The notes under the pieces are model-generated. The model was given only the letters and a program-made list of their open reading frames with translations. It was not told the origin of the DNA and ran no database searches. From Bacteroidales bacterium (GTDB lineage Bacteria; Bacteroidota; Bacteroidia; Bacteroidales; UBA932): a DNA stretch of 64,000 nt. The DNA is taken from NCBI GenBank assembly GCA_016291185.1, contig JAEFAI010000004.1, positions 1-64,000 on the forward strand, read 5' to 3'. The stretch's first letter is position 1. Each line of letters begins with the position of its first letter. The translations under genes and the position numbers were made by a program. Positions 18,233 to 27,421 of the stretch are shown here, in pieces.

Positions 18233-18646
18233 TTATTTACTCAAATACTTCGTAGTCTCCTGATTGCATTCGCCTTCGGGGTGCACACGCTGGAGCGGCA
18301 GCGAGGTGCACACATAATCGTATACATCCTGCGACAGGTCCAGTTCGCCACCCTCGGGGGTGTACGTCTCCTCAAAAGAGGCGTCCACCGGAATGACGAG
18401 GTCCTCGAGGCATCTGTCGCAAGCGACAGTCACGCTGCCAGTCATCGTGCAGGCGGCGTCCACGGTCAGCCCGCGGCTGATCACGTCGGCCGTCACTTCC
18501 AGATCGGCGTCCAGGATCTCAACGTTCCCGAAAGTTTCAAAGAACTCGGCTCCGGCGTGCCACTTCAGGTGGTTCGTTCCGGGGGCCAGACTTGTCAGTT
18601 GAACTACAAAGGGTTGCAAAGTTAGTAATTTTTTTGCTATTAGCAA
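18233..18646 (-). CDS. yceD: YceD / DUF177 family protein
   Basis: Up to 137 residues with the family signature VTVACDRCLEDLVIPVDASF and the terminal cysteine in HPEGECNQ. YceD proteins are linked to 23S rRNA or ribosome maturation and nearly always precede rpmF. The start is uncertain. The ATG at 18646 lies upstream of a -7 box (TAACTTTG, complement of 18617-18624), so if that promoter is used, translation must begin at a non-ATG codon near 18619 or further in, before PFVVQLTSLAPGTNHLKW. Confidence 0.88.
   Translation of the reverse strand: MLIAKKLLTLQPFVVQLTSLAPGTNHLKWHAGAEFFETFGNVEILDADLEVTADVISRGLTVDAACTMTGSVTVACDRCLEDLVIPVDASFEETYTPEGGELDLSQDVYDYVCTSLPLQRVHPEGECNQETTKYLSK
18617..18624 (-). 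promoter_or_regulatory. Possible -7 promoter element of yceD-rpmF
   Basis: TAACTTTG on the minus strand. It overlaps the beginning of the open frame, so either the gene starts downstream at a rare codon or the real promoter is elsewhere. Confidence 0.45.
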
Positions 18647-18652
18647 CTAAAA

Positions 18653-20458
18653 TTAATCTTCGTTGTCGCTGTTGCGTTTGCGGGCCAGCGGGTCGAGCAG
18701 GATCTTGCGGATGCGCATGAAGTGCGGCGTCACTTCCACCAGTTCGTCATCCTGGATGTACTCCAGCGCCTCCTCGAGGGAGAACTTGATGGCGGGCGGC
18801 AGGATGATCTTCTCGTCGGAGCCGGCAGCGCGGACGTTGGTCAGCTTCTTGGTCTTGCAGATATTGATATTGAGGTCGCGCTCACGCGTGTGCTCACCCA
18901 CCACCTGACCGGCGTAGATGTCCTCGCCGGGCTCCACGAAGAAGCGGCCGCGATCCAGCAGCTTGTTCATCGAATAGGCAATGGCCTGGCCGGTCTCGAT
19001 GGAGACGAGCGAACCATTGTTGCGGTGCTCGATTTCGCCCTTGTAGGGCTGATACTCCTTGAAGCGGTGTGCCACGATGGCCTCGCCCTGGCTGGCGGTC
19101 AGCAGGTTGGAACGCAGACCGATCAGGCCGCGCGTCGGGATCTCGAATTCAAGCAGTGTACGGTCGCCGCGCGGCTCCATGCGCACCAGCGCACCCTTGC
19201 GGCGCGTGGCGATCTCGATGGCGGCGCCCACGAACTCCTCCGGCACCTCGATGGAGAGGTCCTCGATCGGCTCGCAGCGCTGGCCGCCGATGGTCTTGTC
19301 CAGCACCTTGGGCTGGCCGACCTGCAGCTCGAAGCCTTCGCGGCGCATGGTCTCGATCAAGACCGAGAGGTGCAGCACGCCACGGCCGTAAACCACGAAG
19401 GAATCGGCCGTCAGGCCCGGTTTCACGCGCAGCGCGAGGTTCTTCTCCAGCTCCTTCTCCAGGCGCTCCTTGAGGTGGCGCGAGGTCACGAACTTGCCGT
19501 CCTTGCCGAAGAAGGGGGAATTGTTGATGGTGAAGAGCATGCTCATCGTCGGCTCATCGACGGCGATCGGCTCCAGCGCCTCCGGCTTCTCGAAATCCGC
19601 GATCGTGTCGCCGATCTCGAAGCCGTCAATGCCCACCACGGCGCAGATGTCGCCGCACTGGACTTCATCGACATTGGCCTTGCCGAGGCCTTCGAAGACC
19701 ATCAACTGTTTGACTTTCTGCTTCTGCACTACATCGTAGCGCTTGCACAGGCTGATATTCTGGCCGGTCTTGAGGGTGCCGCGGGTGATGCGGCCGACCG
19801 CGATGCGGCCCACGTAGGGGCTGTATTCCAGGGAGGAAATGAGCAGCTGCGGGGTGCCCTCGACCATCGGCGGGGCCGGGATCACGTCGAGGATCGTGTC
19901 GAGCAGCGGGGTGATGTCGGTCGTAGGCTTCTTCCAGTCGAGCGACATCCAGCCCTGCTTGGCGGAACCGTAAACGGTCACGAAGTCAAGCTGCTCCTCG
20001 GTAGCGCTCAGGTTGAACATCAGGTCGAAGACCTCCTCCTGCACCTCGTCGGGGCGGCAGTTGGGCTTGTCCACCTTGTTGATCACGACGATGGGCTTCT
20101 TGCCCATCTGGATGGCTTTCTGCAGCACGAAGCGCGTCTGGGGCATGCAGCCCTCGAAGGCGTCAACGAGCAGCAGCACGCCGTCGGCCATGTTGAGCAC
20201 GCGCTCCACTTCGCCGCCGAAGTCGCTGTGGCCCGGAGTGTCGATGATGTTGATCTTGACCCCCTTATAGAGGACGGAGACGTTCTTGGCGAGGATGGTG
20301 ATACCGCGCTCGCGCTCCAGGTCGTTGTTGTCCAGGATCAGCTGGCCCAGGTTTTCCGGCTGGCGCACCAGGTTGGCCTGATAGATCATCCGGTCCACGA
20401 GCGTGGTCTTGCCGTGGTCAACGTGGGCGATGATCGCTATGTTTCTGATTTCTTGCAT
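18653..20458 (-). CDS. typA: Ribosome-binding GTPase TypA/BipA
   Basis: A 601-residue translational GTPase of the EF-G type that helps ribosome assembly and stress adaptation. [16 protein letters not shown] (G1), [11 protein letters not shown] (G3) and NKVDKP (G4) lie in the first 140 residues. Domain II, the EF-G-like domain V ([11 protein letters not shown]) and the BipA-specific C-terminal domain with the [17 protein letters not shown] end follow. The start at 20458 (MQEIRNIAI) was chosen because the promoter at 20499-20506 leaves a 35-base leader before it; an upstream in-frame ATG at 20497 lies next to the -7 box and cannot be used from it. Confidence 0.96.
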   Translation of the reverse strand: MQEIRNIAIIAHVDHGKTTLVDRMIYQANLVRQPENLGQLILDNNDLERERGITILAKNVSVLYKGVKINIIDTPGHSDFGGEVERVLNMADGVLLLVDAFEGCMPQTRFVLQKAIQMGKKPIVVINKVDKPNCRPDEVQEEVFDLMFNLSATEEQLDFVTVYGSAKQGWMSLDWKKPTTDITPLLDTILDVIPAPPMVEGTPQLLISSLEYSPYVGRIAVGRITRGTLKTGQNISLCKRYDVVQKQKVKQLMVFEGLGKANVDEVQCGDICAVVGIDGFEIGDTIADFEKPEALEPIAVDEPTMSMLFTINNSPFFGKDGKFVTSRHLKERLEKELEKNLALRVKPGLTADSFVVYGRGVLHLSVLIETMRREGFELQVGQPKVLDKTIGGQRCEPIEDLSIEVPEEFVGAAIEIATRRKGALVRMEPRGDRTLLEFEIPTRGLIGLRSNLLTASQGEAIVAHRFKEYQPYKGEIEHRNNGSLVSIETGQAIAYSMNKLLDRGRFFVEPGEDIYAGQVVGEHTRERDLNINICKTKKLTNVRAAGSDEKIILPPAIKFSLEEALEYIQDDELVEVTPHFMRIRKILLDPLARKRNSDNED

Positions 20459-20498
20459 ATTCTGTATCTGTACTATTTCCGATCTATATAAAATCATG

Positions 20499-20506
20499 CA
20501 AAGTTA
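20499..20506 (-). promoter_or_regulatory. -7 promoter element of typA
   Basis: TAACTTTG on the minus strand, about 40 bases before the chosen typA ATG. It is only 36 bases from the divergent promoter at 20543. Confidence 0.6.
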
Positions 20507-20542
20507 CGGATTTCCGCGGAAAATCATAATTCAAATTATTAG

Positions 20543-20550
20543 TATATTTG
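20543..20550 (+). promoter_or_regulatory. -7 promoter element, leaderless spacing
   Basis: TATATTTG ends six bases before the ATG at 20557. It drives the lipoprotein-acyl-CoA synthetase-dCMP deaminase-S41 protease run. Confidence 0.7.
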
Positions 20551-20556
20551 CAAGTT

Positions 20557-21840
20557 ATGTGCAAAAAAGGCATCATAGCCCTGCTGGCGGCCCTGCCGCT
20601 GCTCTTCGCCTGCGGCAATCCGTCCCCGAAGACGGGAGAGGTGCGCCACGTCCCGGAACTGCTCGCCGCCGTCCCCTCGGACGCGCTGGCGGTGATCTGC
20701 TTTGACCACCTGGAGGAAGGCATCCGGCTGCTGGACTCGACCAGCGTCCTGCGGCAGCTGAACCTGACGGCCTTCAAGCAGTCCAAGATGGCCCTGTCGC
20801 TGTGCTACAACGGCTCGCTCGTACCCGTGCTCGCGCTGGATGCGGGCCGCGCCGAGGCCGACTCCGCGTCGGCCGTGAGCACGCTCCTCGCCCAGGCCGC
20901 GACCCTGAAGCTGCAGACCGAGTACGTTCGCCCCGACGCGGAAGCAAAACGGCGCGGCTTCCTGCTTATCACCCCGTCCAATGCCCAGTTGACCGCCGTC
21001 CGGCGGCATCTGTCCGAGCATACGTCCATTCTCGACGCTCCCGGTTTCCGCCAGGCTCTGGCGGCCGCGTCCGGACGCGACTTCATCATTTTCCGCGGCA
21101 GCGGAGCTCCCGAGCGCCTGGCCCCGAAGGGCTGGTTGCGCGACTACTTCCCCCGCCGGGCGCTGACCCGTTTCCTGGGCAGTGTGGCGGACTGGACCGT
21201 GCTCACGCCCACGGCGGACGGCTTTGACGTCACGCCCGTCTGCGAGCAGGACGACGCCTTCTACGCCAACATCCTCGGCTCGTTGCCATTCGGCGACAGC
21301 CGTCTCGGCGCCATCCTCCCGGAGGATGTACGCTTCGCCCTGGCCCTGCCGGTGGCGCTCCCGCAACTGCGCGAAGCCGTGGATCGCTGGCAGGACGCGT
21401 CCGTCAAGCTGACCGCGCATCAGAAACGGCTGGAGACACTCCACAAAGAGAGCGGGAAGGACCCGCTCAAATGGGAGCGGGAGCAGGACGTCCGCGAAGT
21501 CGCACTCGTGCACTTCGGCACGGACGAGGTCGTGGCCCTGGTCCGCCCCGCGAAGCCCGCGACCGAGCGAGAACCCCGCGAGAATCCCTGGCGCGGCTTT
21601 CTGCCCGCGCTCTACGGAGACGCCTTTACGCTCGTCGATGACAGCTGTACTGCCTGCTCGCGCGGGTGGCAGATATATGGCAGTCCGGAGGCCGTCACGG
21701 CCTTTATCGAGGCTGCCCGTCCCGAAGAAGCGGCCTTCGTCTGGCCCGGCAAAGGCTGCCGCTTCGTCATTTATCAACCCGGAAAGACCCTTGCCTGGGG
21801 CAAGAAAGGCATAAAAATGATATGGAATTCCACTCTGTAA
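20557..21840 (+). CDS. Lipoprotein of unknown function (DUF3352-like)
   Basis: A 427-residue protein with a lipoprotein signal (MCKKGIIALLAALPLLFACG, Cys at residue 19). The opening of the mature part, VPELLAAVPSDALAVICFD, resembles DUF3352-type proteins, but I am not certain. There are no obvious catalytic motifs. It overlaps the acyl-CoA synthetase start by 19 bases. A TTG at 20548 keeps the frame open but lies in the promoter. Confidence 0.8.
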   Translation: MCKKGIIALLAALPLLFACGNPSPKTGEVRHVPELLAAVPSDALAVICFDHLEEGIRLLDSTSVLRQLNLTAFKQSKMALSLCYNGSLVPVLALDAGRAEADSASAVSTLLAQAATLKLQTEYVRPDAEAKRRGFLLITPSNAQLTAVRRHLSEHTSILDAPGFRQALAAASGRDFIIFRGSGAPERLAPKGWLRDYFPRRALTRFLGSVADWTVLTPTADGFDVTPVCEQDDAFYANILGSLPFGDSRLGAILPEDVRFALALPVALPQLREAVDRWQDASVKLTAHQKRLETLHKESGKDPLKWEREQDVREVALVHFGTDEVVALVRPAKPATEREPRENPWRGFLPALYGDAFTLVDDSCTACSRGWQIYGSPEAVTAFIEAARPEEAAFVWPGKGCRFVIYQPGKTLAWGKKGIKMIWNSTL

Positions 21841-23486
21841 ACAAACTACTCGAGAAGAGCATCAAGGAGAACTGGGAGCGCGAAGCCCTCTCCAACTACC
21901 AGGGCGTCACGCTCAAATATTCCGACGTCGCGGAGCGCATCGAGCTCCTGCACATCGCGTTCGATAAATGCGGACTCCAGAAGGGAGACAAGGTCGCCCT
22001 CTGTTCCCGCAACCAGGCTCACTGGGGCGTGTGCTTCCTGGCCGCCATGACCTACGGCGCCGTGCCCGTACCCCTGCTGCATGAATTCAAACCCGAGAAC
22101 ATACATTACCTGGTCAACCATTCCGAGGCCAAGGTCTTCTTCGTGGACGAAGTGATCTGGCAAGGCCTCTCCGAGGCGGAAATGCCCGGCCTGGAGGTGA
22201 TCGTGCAGATGAACACCCTCAACTACATCTACGCCAAGAACCAGGACCTCGTGGAAGTGCGCAAGAACCTCACGCGTACCTTTAACCAGATGTATCCGGA
22301 AGGGCTCAAGCCCGAGCACCTCAATTACTATGAGGACCAGCCCGAGGAGCTCGCCCTGATCAACTATACCTCCGGCACCTCCGGCTTCTCGAAGGGCGTC
22401 ATGCTGCCGTACCGCTCGCTGTGGTGCAACATCTCCTTCGCCACCGCCGTGGCGGAGCCGCAGATGACCTGCGAGTCGCAGATGGTCGCCATGCTCCCGT
22501 CCGCCCATATGTACGGCATGATGTTCGAGTTCCTTTTCGAGATGACCCTCGGCGCGCACGTCTATTTCCTGACGCGCACCCCGAGTCCGAAGGTCATCAT
22601 GCAGGCTTTCTCCGACATCCACCCCGACGTGATCATCGCCGTGCCGCTGATCTTCGAGAAGGTTTACAAGTCCCAGATCAAGCCCGTGGTGGACCGCCAC
22701 AAGTCCCTGATGCGCATCCCCATCGTGGACCAAGTGATCCGCAAGAAGATCCGCAATGGCCTGATCGACTCCTTCGGCGGTCGTTTCGAGGAGGTCATCC
22801 TCGGCGGCGCCGCCTTCAACCCGGAGGTCGAGAAATTCATGCGCCAGATCCACTTCCCCTTCACCGTCGGCTACGGCATGACGGAATGCGGCCCGATCAT
22901 CACCTACGCCAAGTGGTGGAAGGCCCGCAAGGGCTCCTGCGGTCTCCCCGTGCCGGGCTGCGAAATCCGCATCGACTCCAAGAATCCTTATAAAGAACCG
23001 GGCGAGGTCCAGGTCAAAGGCGACAACGTCTTCCTGGGCTATTTCAAGAACCGCGACGCCACCAAGGCTTCCTTCACCAACGACGGCTGGTTCAAGACCG
23101 GCGACATCGGCGTGGTTGACTACGACGGATTCCTCTACCTGCGCGGCCGCTGCAAGTGCATGATCCTCAGCGGCAACGGCCAGAACATCTATCCGGAAGA
23201 GCTGGAAGCCGTCATCAACAACGTCACCTACGTGGTCGATTCGCTCGTCGTCGAGGACAAGATCGGCCTGACGGCCCTCGTCTATCCCGACTACCACCAG
23301 GGCGAGCTGGACGGCATGAGCGGCGAGCAGCTGGAGAAGCGCATCAACGACAGCCTGCCGGAGATCAACAAGCTCCTGCCCGCCTACGCGCAGATCAACC
23401 ACATCGAGTTCCTGCCCGAAGACTTTGAACGCACGCCGAAGCGCAGCATCAAGCGCTACCTGTACCAAAGAGAAACCGGACGATGA
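21822..23486 (+). CDS. AMP-binding long-chain acyl-CoA synthetase-like enzyme
   Basis: A 554-residue ANL-superfamily enzyme that should adenylate a carboxylic acid, probably a fatty acid, and pass it to CoA or a carrier. The ATP motif YTSGTSGFSKGVML lies near residue 180, GYGMTECGPI near 350, and GWFKTGDIGVVD and LRGRCKCMILSGNGQNIYPEE follow, with the C-terminal lysine in TPKRSIKRYL. The start ATG at 21822 lies inside the end of the lipoprotein gene, and the stop overlaps the deaminase start in ATGA, so the genes are translationally coupled. Substrate unknown. Confidence 0.92.
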   Translation: MEFHSVNKLLEKSIKENWEREALSNYQGVTLKYSDVAERIELLHIAFDKCGLQKGDKVALCSRNQAHWGVCFLAAMTYGAVPVPLLHEFKPENIHYLVNHSEAKVFFVDEVIWQGLSEAEMPGLEVIVQMNTLNYIYAKNQDLVEVRKNLTRTFNQMYPEGLKPEHLNYYEDQPEELALINYTSGTSGFSKGVMLPYRSLWCNISFATAVAEPQMTCESQMVAMLPSAHMYGMMFEFLFEMTLGAHVYFLTRTPSPKVIMQAFSDIHPDVIIAVPLIFEKVYKSQIKPVVDRHKSLMRIPIVDQVIRKKIRNGLIDSFGGRFEEVILGGAAFNPEVEKFMRQIHFPFTVGYGMTECGPIITYAKWWKARKGSCGLPVPGCEIRIDSKNPYKEPGEVQVKGDNVFLGYFKNRDATKASFTNDGWFKTGDIGVVDYDGFLYLRGRCKCMILSGNGQNIYPEELEAVINNVTYVVDSLVVEDKIGLTALVYPDYHQGELDGMSGEQLEKRINDSLPEINKLLPAYAQINHIEFLPEDFERTPKRSIKRYLYQRETGR

Positions 23487-23896
23487 GCAAATTCGACGAC
23501 AAATACATGCGGATGGCCGCCATCTGGGCGAGCAATTCCTACTGCAAGCGCCGCCAGGTGGGCGCGCTGCTGGTCAAAGACCGGATGATTATCTCGGACG
23601 GCTACAACGGGACTCCCTCGGGCTTCGAGAACATCTGCGAGGACGAGAACGGCGTCACCAAGCCGTATGTACTGCACGCCGAGGCCAACGCCATCTCCAA
23701 GGTGGCCAAGTCGGCCAACAGCGCCGACGGTGCCACGCTCTACGTCACGGCCTCGCCGTGCGTGGAGTGCGCCAAGCTCATCATCCAGTCCGGCATTAAG
23801 CGCGTGGTCTATCGCGACGAGTATCGCCTCACGGACGGCATCGACCTGCTGCGCCGCGCGGGAATAGAGGTCGAGCGAATCGATGTGGAGGAATAG
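23483..23896 (+). CDS. dCMP / deoxycytidylate deaminase (ComEB-like)
   Basis: A 137-residue zinc enzyme that converts dCMP to dUMP for dTTP synthesis. The zinc and proton-shuttle motif HAEANAI (about residue 63) and the paired cysteines in SPCVECAKLI (about 92-100) are intact, with the family lead-in CKRRQVGALLVKDRMIISDGYNG. Starts in the stop of the preceding gene. A Bacteroidota pairing with an S41 protease just downstream is common. Confidence 0.93.
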   Translation: MSKFDDKYMRMAAIWASNSYCKRRQVGALLVKDRMIISDGYNGTPSGFENICEDENGVTKPYVLHAEANAISKVAKSANSADGATLYVTASPCVECAKLIIQSGIKRVVYRDEYRLTDGIDLLRRAGIEVERIDVEE

Positions 23897-23900
23897 CCCT

Positions 23901-25424
23901 ATGAAGAAATCCTCCATCCTCGTCGCCCTGCTGGGCGTCGTCATCGGCCTGCTGATCGCCCTGCTCGTGTACCGGATTGGCGAGAACCGCCGCATGCTGC
24001 GCGTGAACGCGAACGATTGGCGCAAGGTCTCGCTCATCCTGCAGAGCATCGATGAAAACTATGTGGACAGCGTGGACCGTGCCAAGGTCAGCGACGCCAT
24101 CGCCGCTGCGGCCCTGTCCGCCCTGGATCCGCATTCCTCCTATATGCCCCCGCAGGTGCTCCAGGACTCCGAGGCCGACCTGATGGGCAATTTCGACGGC
24201 ATCGGCATCCAGTTCAACGTCCCCAACGACACCGCCGTCGTGATCGAAGTCATTCCCGGCGGCCCGTCCGAGAAGATCGGCCTGCAGCCGGGCGACCGCC
24301 TGCTCAAGGTGGACGACACCAACATCGCGGGCGTGCATTTCCCGCAGGACAGCATGGTGCGCCGCATCAAGGGCGCGGCCGGCAGCAAGGTCCTCGTGAC
24401 CGTGCAGCGCGGCCGGGAGGTGATTCCCTTCGAGATCACCCGCGGCAAGATTCCGACCTGGTCGGTCGATGCGGCCTTCATGGTCAGCGACACCACCGGC
24501 TACGTGCGCCTGTCCAAGTTCTCCCGCACCACGGAAGACGAGATCCTGCTTCACTGCACCGAGCTGCTGTCCGAGGGTATGAAGGAGCTCATCCTCGACC
24601 TGCGCGACAACACCGGCGGCTTCCTCGACCAGGCCTGCAAGCTGTCCAATTTCTTCCTGCCCCGCAAGGCGATGATCGTTTATCTCGAAGGCCGGAACCG
24701 CAAGCGCGAGGAGTTCCGGGCCGACGGATCCGGTCCTTTCCAGAAGCTGGGCCTGAAGGTCCTCGTGGACGAGGGCTCCGCTTCCGCCAGCGAGATCCTC
24801 GCCGGCGCGCTGCAGGACAACGGCCGCGCGCGCCTCTACGGCCGCCGCACCTTCGGCAAGGGCCTTGTGCAGGAGCCGTTCTTCTTCAGCGACCGCTCCG
24901 GCATGCGCATCACCGTGGCGCGCTACTACACGCCCTCCGGCCGCTGCATCCAGAAGCCTTATACCGACGATTACGATTATGAGGTACTGCGCCGCTACGA
25001 GAGCGGCGAAATGGTGACCGCCGACAGCATGCGCGTCGAGAAAGGCGGCATCCTGCCGGATGTCTTCGTGCCCGTCGATACCACCCGCGCCGGTTCCTTC
25101 TACGTGGCCTGCAACCGCAAGGCCACGGCGATGCGTTTCGCCTCCGCGTGGTTCGACGCCCACGGCCGTGAGCTCGCCGCCATTGACAACTACGATGCGT
25201 TGCTCGGCTATCTCGAGCGGGCGGACCTCGAGCGGGAATTTCTCGCCTTCGCTAAAAGCAAGGACGCCCTCGCACCCGACCCCAAAGAGTGGGCTGCGGA
25301 GAAACACTATCTGATGACGCAAGTCCAGGCCCTCGTGGGCCGCTACTCCAAGCTCGGAGACAAGGCCTACTACCATCTGTTCCTCCAGATCGACGACACA
25401 TTCAAGGCCGCCATGGCGGAATAA
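23901..25424 (+). CDS. S41 family C-terminal processing protease
   Basis: A 507-residue membrane-anchored serine protease of the CtpA/Prc type, acting in the periplasm. An N-terminal membrane helix (residues 5-25) is followed by the S41 N-terminal region (ENYVDSVDRAKV), a PDZ domain (about 85-165, PSEKIGLQPGDRLLKVD) and the catalytic domain, with the serine in DEGSASASEILAGAL and the lysine in RTFGKGLVQ. About 130 further residues form a helical tail. ATG 23901 was chosen because GGAGG precedes it by nine bases; an in-frame ATG at 23883 overlaps the deaminase gene. Confidence 0.94.
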   Translation: MKKSSILVALLGVVIGLLIALLVYRIGENRRMLRVNANDWRKVSLILQSIDENYVDSVDRAKVSDAIAAAALSALDPHSSYMPPQVLQDSEADLMGNFDGIGIQFNVPNDTAVVIEVIPGGPSEKIGLQPGDRLLKVDDTNIAGVHFPQDSMVRRIKGAAGSKVLVTVQRGREVIPFEITRGKIPTWSVDAAFMVSDTTGYVRLSKFSRTTEDEILLHCTELLSEGMKELILDLRDNTGGFLDQACKLSNFFLPRKAMIVYLEGRNRKREEFRADGSGPFQKLGLKVLVDEGSASASEILAGALQDNGRARLYGRRTFGKGLVQEPFFFSDRSGMRITVARYYTPSGRCIQKPYTDDYDYEVLRRYESGEMVTADSMRVEKGGILPDVFVPVDTTRAGSFYVACNRKATAMRFASAWFDAHGRELAAIDNYDALLGYLERADLEREFLAFAKSKDALAPDPKEWAAEKHYLMTQVQALVGRYSKLGDKAYYHLFLQIDDTFKAAMAE

Positions 25425-25427
25425 GGT

Positions 25428-26429
25428 TTACACTTCCGTTTCCATCTCGATGAGCCAGGTCGGGCGGCAGACGCGGGCTTCCAGCAGGACGCGGGGGACG
25501 GAGGGGAAGCGGCGCTGCATGTAGGCGTCGATGAGCGGATAGTCGGAGATATCGCGCAGATAGATCAAGAAATAGGGCACCTTGTCGAGGGACGATCCGC
25601 CCTCGGCGAGCAGGACCGAGATGTTCTCCAGCAGGCGGTCCGTCTGGGCAAGGACGTCACCTTCGTGAAGGACCTGGCCGCGGTGGTCGATGCTGGCTGT
25701 GCCGCTGATGAAGATGTGCCCGTCGCTCAGGCGCACGCCGCGCTCGAAGGCCACGCCGTAGTCGTGGGTCGGGCTGAGGTGGGAGAGCGCCTTGAGGTAG
25801 GTCTTGTCCTCCTCCCGGATGCCGGGGTAGGTCAGGAAATCGATGGCCACCACGGCGGAGCGGCCCTCGGTGGCGCCGCCGATGCCCGTGGAGGCGATGT
25901 AGTGCGACTCATGGGTGAGGCCTTCCGCGTCGAAGACGTCGTTGCGGGCCTTCACCAGCCCGGCGTAGTTGGCGTCGATGTCGCGCACGTAAATCCAGGT
26001 GCGTACGCAGTGCGTCTTGAGGTCCAGCCCCAGCGGGCGAATGATGTCCAGGTATTTCTCGAAGAGCAGGCGCCCCTGGGCGTGGGAATCGCGGCCGGCG
26101 GCCTCCTCCTCGGTGAGCCGCAGGCTGTGGAACAGGCAGGCGGGCGCCTCGGGGGCGGTCTGCACGAGCGCCACGGCGTGGCTATGGTCGAGAGGCGGCT
26201 GCTCCACGATGGAGACGGCCGTGCCGGCGGCCCAAGGCGTGCGGGCGAGCGTGGCGTGCAGCGCGGCGGCCTGGTTCTGCGCATCGCTCAGGAAAAAGCG
26301 CACGAAGACCGGCTGCCGGCCCGCCGCCGCTTCTGCGGCGAAATGGTTCCGGAGCCTTTCGAAAAGCGAGGCCAGCGCCTCGGTATAGGTCCCGCCCGGG
26401 GCGGGGGAGATGATGCTAAAATGGTTCAC
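25428..26429 (-). CDS. RidA/YjgF-fold protein, chorismatase-like two-domain form
   Basis: A 333-residue protein with two halves. The C-terminal half (about 200-333) has the RidA/YjgF-YER057c-UK114 pattern: GVRLSDGHIFISGTASIDHRG, DVLAQTDRLLENISVLLAEGG and the strand RRFPSVPRVLLEARVCRP. The N-terminal half is a diverged copy or an FkbO/Hyg5-like domain. RidA proteins remove reactive enamine intermediates; FkbO-type relatives hydrolyse chorismate. Which applies here cannot be decided. The start is GTG at 26429, four bases after a TATATTTG box. It converges with the S41 protease gene, three bases apart. Confidence 0.72.
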   Translation of the reverse strand: MNHFSIISPAPGGTYTEALASLFERLRNHFAAEAAAGRQPVFVRFFLSDAQNQAAALHATLARTPWAAGTAVSIVEQPPLDHSHAVALVQTAPEAPACLFHSLRLTEEEAAGRDSHAQGRLLFEKYLDIIRPLGLDLKTHCVRTWIYVRDIDANYAGLVKARNDVFDAEGLTHESHYIASTGIGGATEGRSAVVAIDFLTYPGIREEDKTYLKALSHLSPTHDYGVAFERGVRLSDGHIFISGTASIDHRGQVLHEGDVLAQTDRLLENISVLLAEGGSSLDKVPYFLIYLRDISDYPLIDAYMQRRFPSVPRVLLEARVCRPTWLIEMETEV

Positions 26430-26433
26430 GTTT

Positions 26434-26441
26434 CAAATATA
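26434..26441 (-). promoter_or_regulatory. -7 promoter element, leaderless spacing
   Basis: TATATTTG on the minus strand, four bases before the GTG start at 26429. Confidence 0.6.
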
Positions 26442-26480
26442 ATCAATTATGTGGCCTCTGGCAATCCTAATTACTGGGGA

Positions 26481-26509
26481 GATTCGCCGGTCAGAGCCGG
26501 CGAATGACG
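26481..26509 (+). repeat. REP-like palindromic element, copy 4
   Basis: GATTCGCCGGTCAGAGCCGG followed by CGAATGACG. Two bases downstream of the stop of the DUF3667 gene, between that gene and the RidA-like promoter. Confidence 0.85.
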
Positions 26510-26511
26510 GG

Positions 26512-27420
26512 TCAGGTCAGGAGGGCGATGCCGACGATCAGGATGCTGATCAGCAGGATGAACGCGCCGTATATGACGCCGTACCAGATGCCGGTGGCGA
26601 CGCCCCGGCCGAGGCTTTTCTTCCACGGGAGGCCCAGCCACTGGTGGTAATCGATGGTCAGGACGGCCAGCATGAGTGCGGCACTGACGGAAGTTTTCTT
26701 GCCGAAGCTCAGCAGCAGCGCGAAGAGCATGAAGAAGCTGAACTGGCAGAGGGTATAGGCCGCGGCCGTGGCGCAGGCTGACAAGCGTTGCTTGAAGCGC
26801 CGGAGGGCGATCCACATGGCCAGCCATAGCACAAAAAACTTTCCAAGGAAGAGGGGAATACCCTGGCTGCGGAGTTTGCTTTCGAACGCGGCGATGGATG
26901 CCTCGTGGCGCGTATCGACCTCTTCCGGGAACTCGTCCAGGTGCAGGTAGAGGTAGCCCGTTCGCATGAGTTGAATGGTTTTTTGGACAATGGTTTGCTG
27001 GAATTCCTCGTTCTTCTCGTCTTCCGGGGAAGCTTCCTCCAGACTCTTCTCCGAACGCTCGATCGCTACGTCGAAACGGGAGAAGGGATTCTCTCTCTTC
27101 TGCTGAACGGGTTGCAGGACGGCGGAGATGAGCGCGAAGAAGGCGTAGAAGATAATGAGCGCCGTCAGCGGTGCGAGATAGCGCTCGTGCTGGCCGGACG
27201 TGTAGTCCCGGATCATGTATCCCGGACGCAGGAGCAGGTGCGCGAAGGTGCGCTTCGCGTCATCGTTGAGGAAGGGGATGTCGTCGAACGCTCCCTTGTA
27301 GAAGGTTTGCTTCCGGGCCTTGCGAGCCTTCTTCTCCTTCCTCCAGGGGAGAAACCCCAGCTCCTGCCAGATCTTAAACGCCCGCAGGCGGACAGCCAGG
27401 GATTTCATCTTGTGTTTCAT
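26512..27420 (-). CDS. DUF3667 family membrane protein
   Basis: A 302-residue protein. The cytoplasmic start (WRKEKKARKARKQTFYKGAF) and HLLLRPGYMIRDYTSGQHERYLAPLTALII fit DUF3667. Four to five membrane segments follow: near 85-108, 192-212, 222-240 and 275-300, with an acidic extracytoplasmic stretch between the first and second. Function unknown. It starts one base after uxaC ends, so the two are co-transcribed. Confidence 0.8.
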   Translation of the reverse strand: MKHKMKSLAVRLRAFKIWQELGFLPWRKEKKARKARKQTFYKGAFDDIPFLNDDAKRTFAHLLLRPGYMIRDYTSGQHERYLAPLTALIIFYAFFALISAVLQPVQQKRENPFSRFDVAIERSEKSLEEASPEDEKNEEFQQTIVQKTIQLMRTGYLYLHLDEFPEEVDTRHEASIAAFESKLRSQGIPLFLGKFFVLWLAMWIALRRFKQRLSACATAAAYTLCQFSFFMLFALLLSFGKKTSVSAALMLAVLTIDYHQWLGLPWKKSLGRGVATGIWYGVIYGAFILLISILIVGIALLT

Positions 27421-27421
27421 C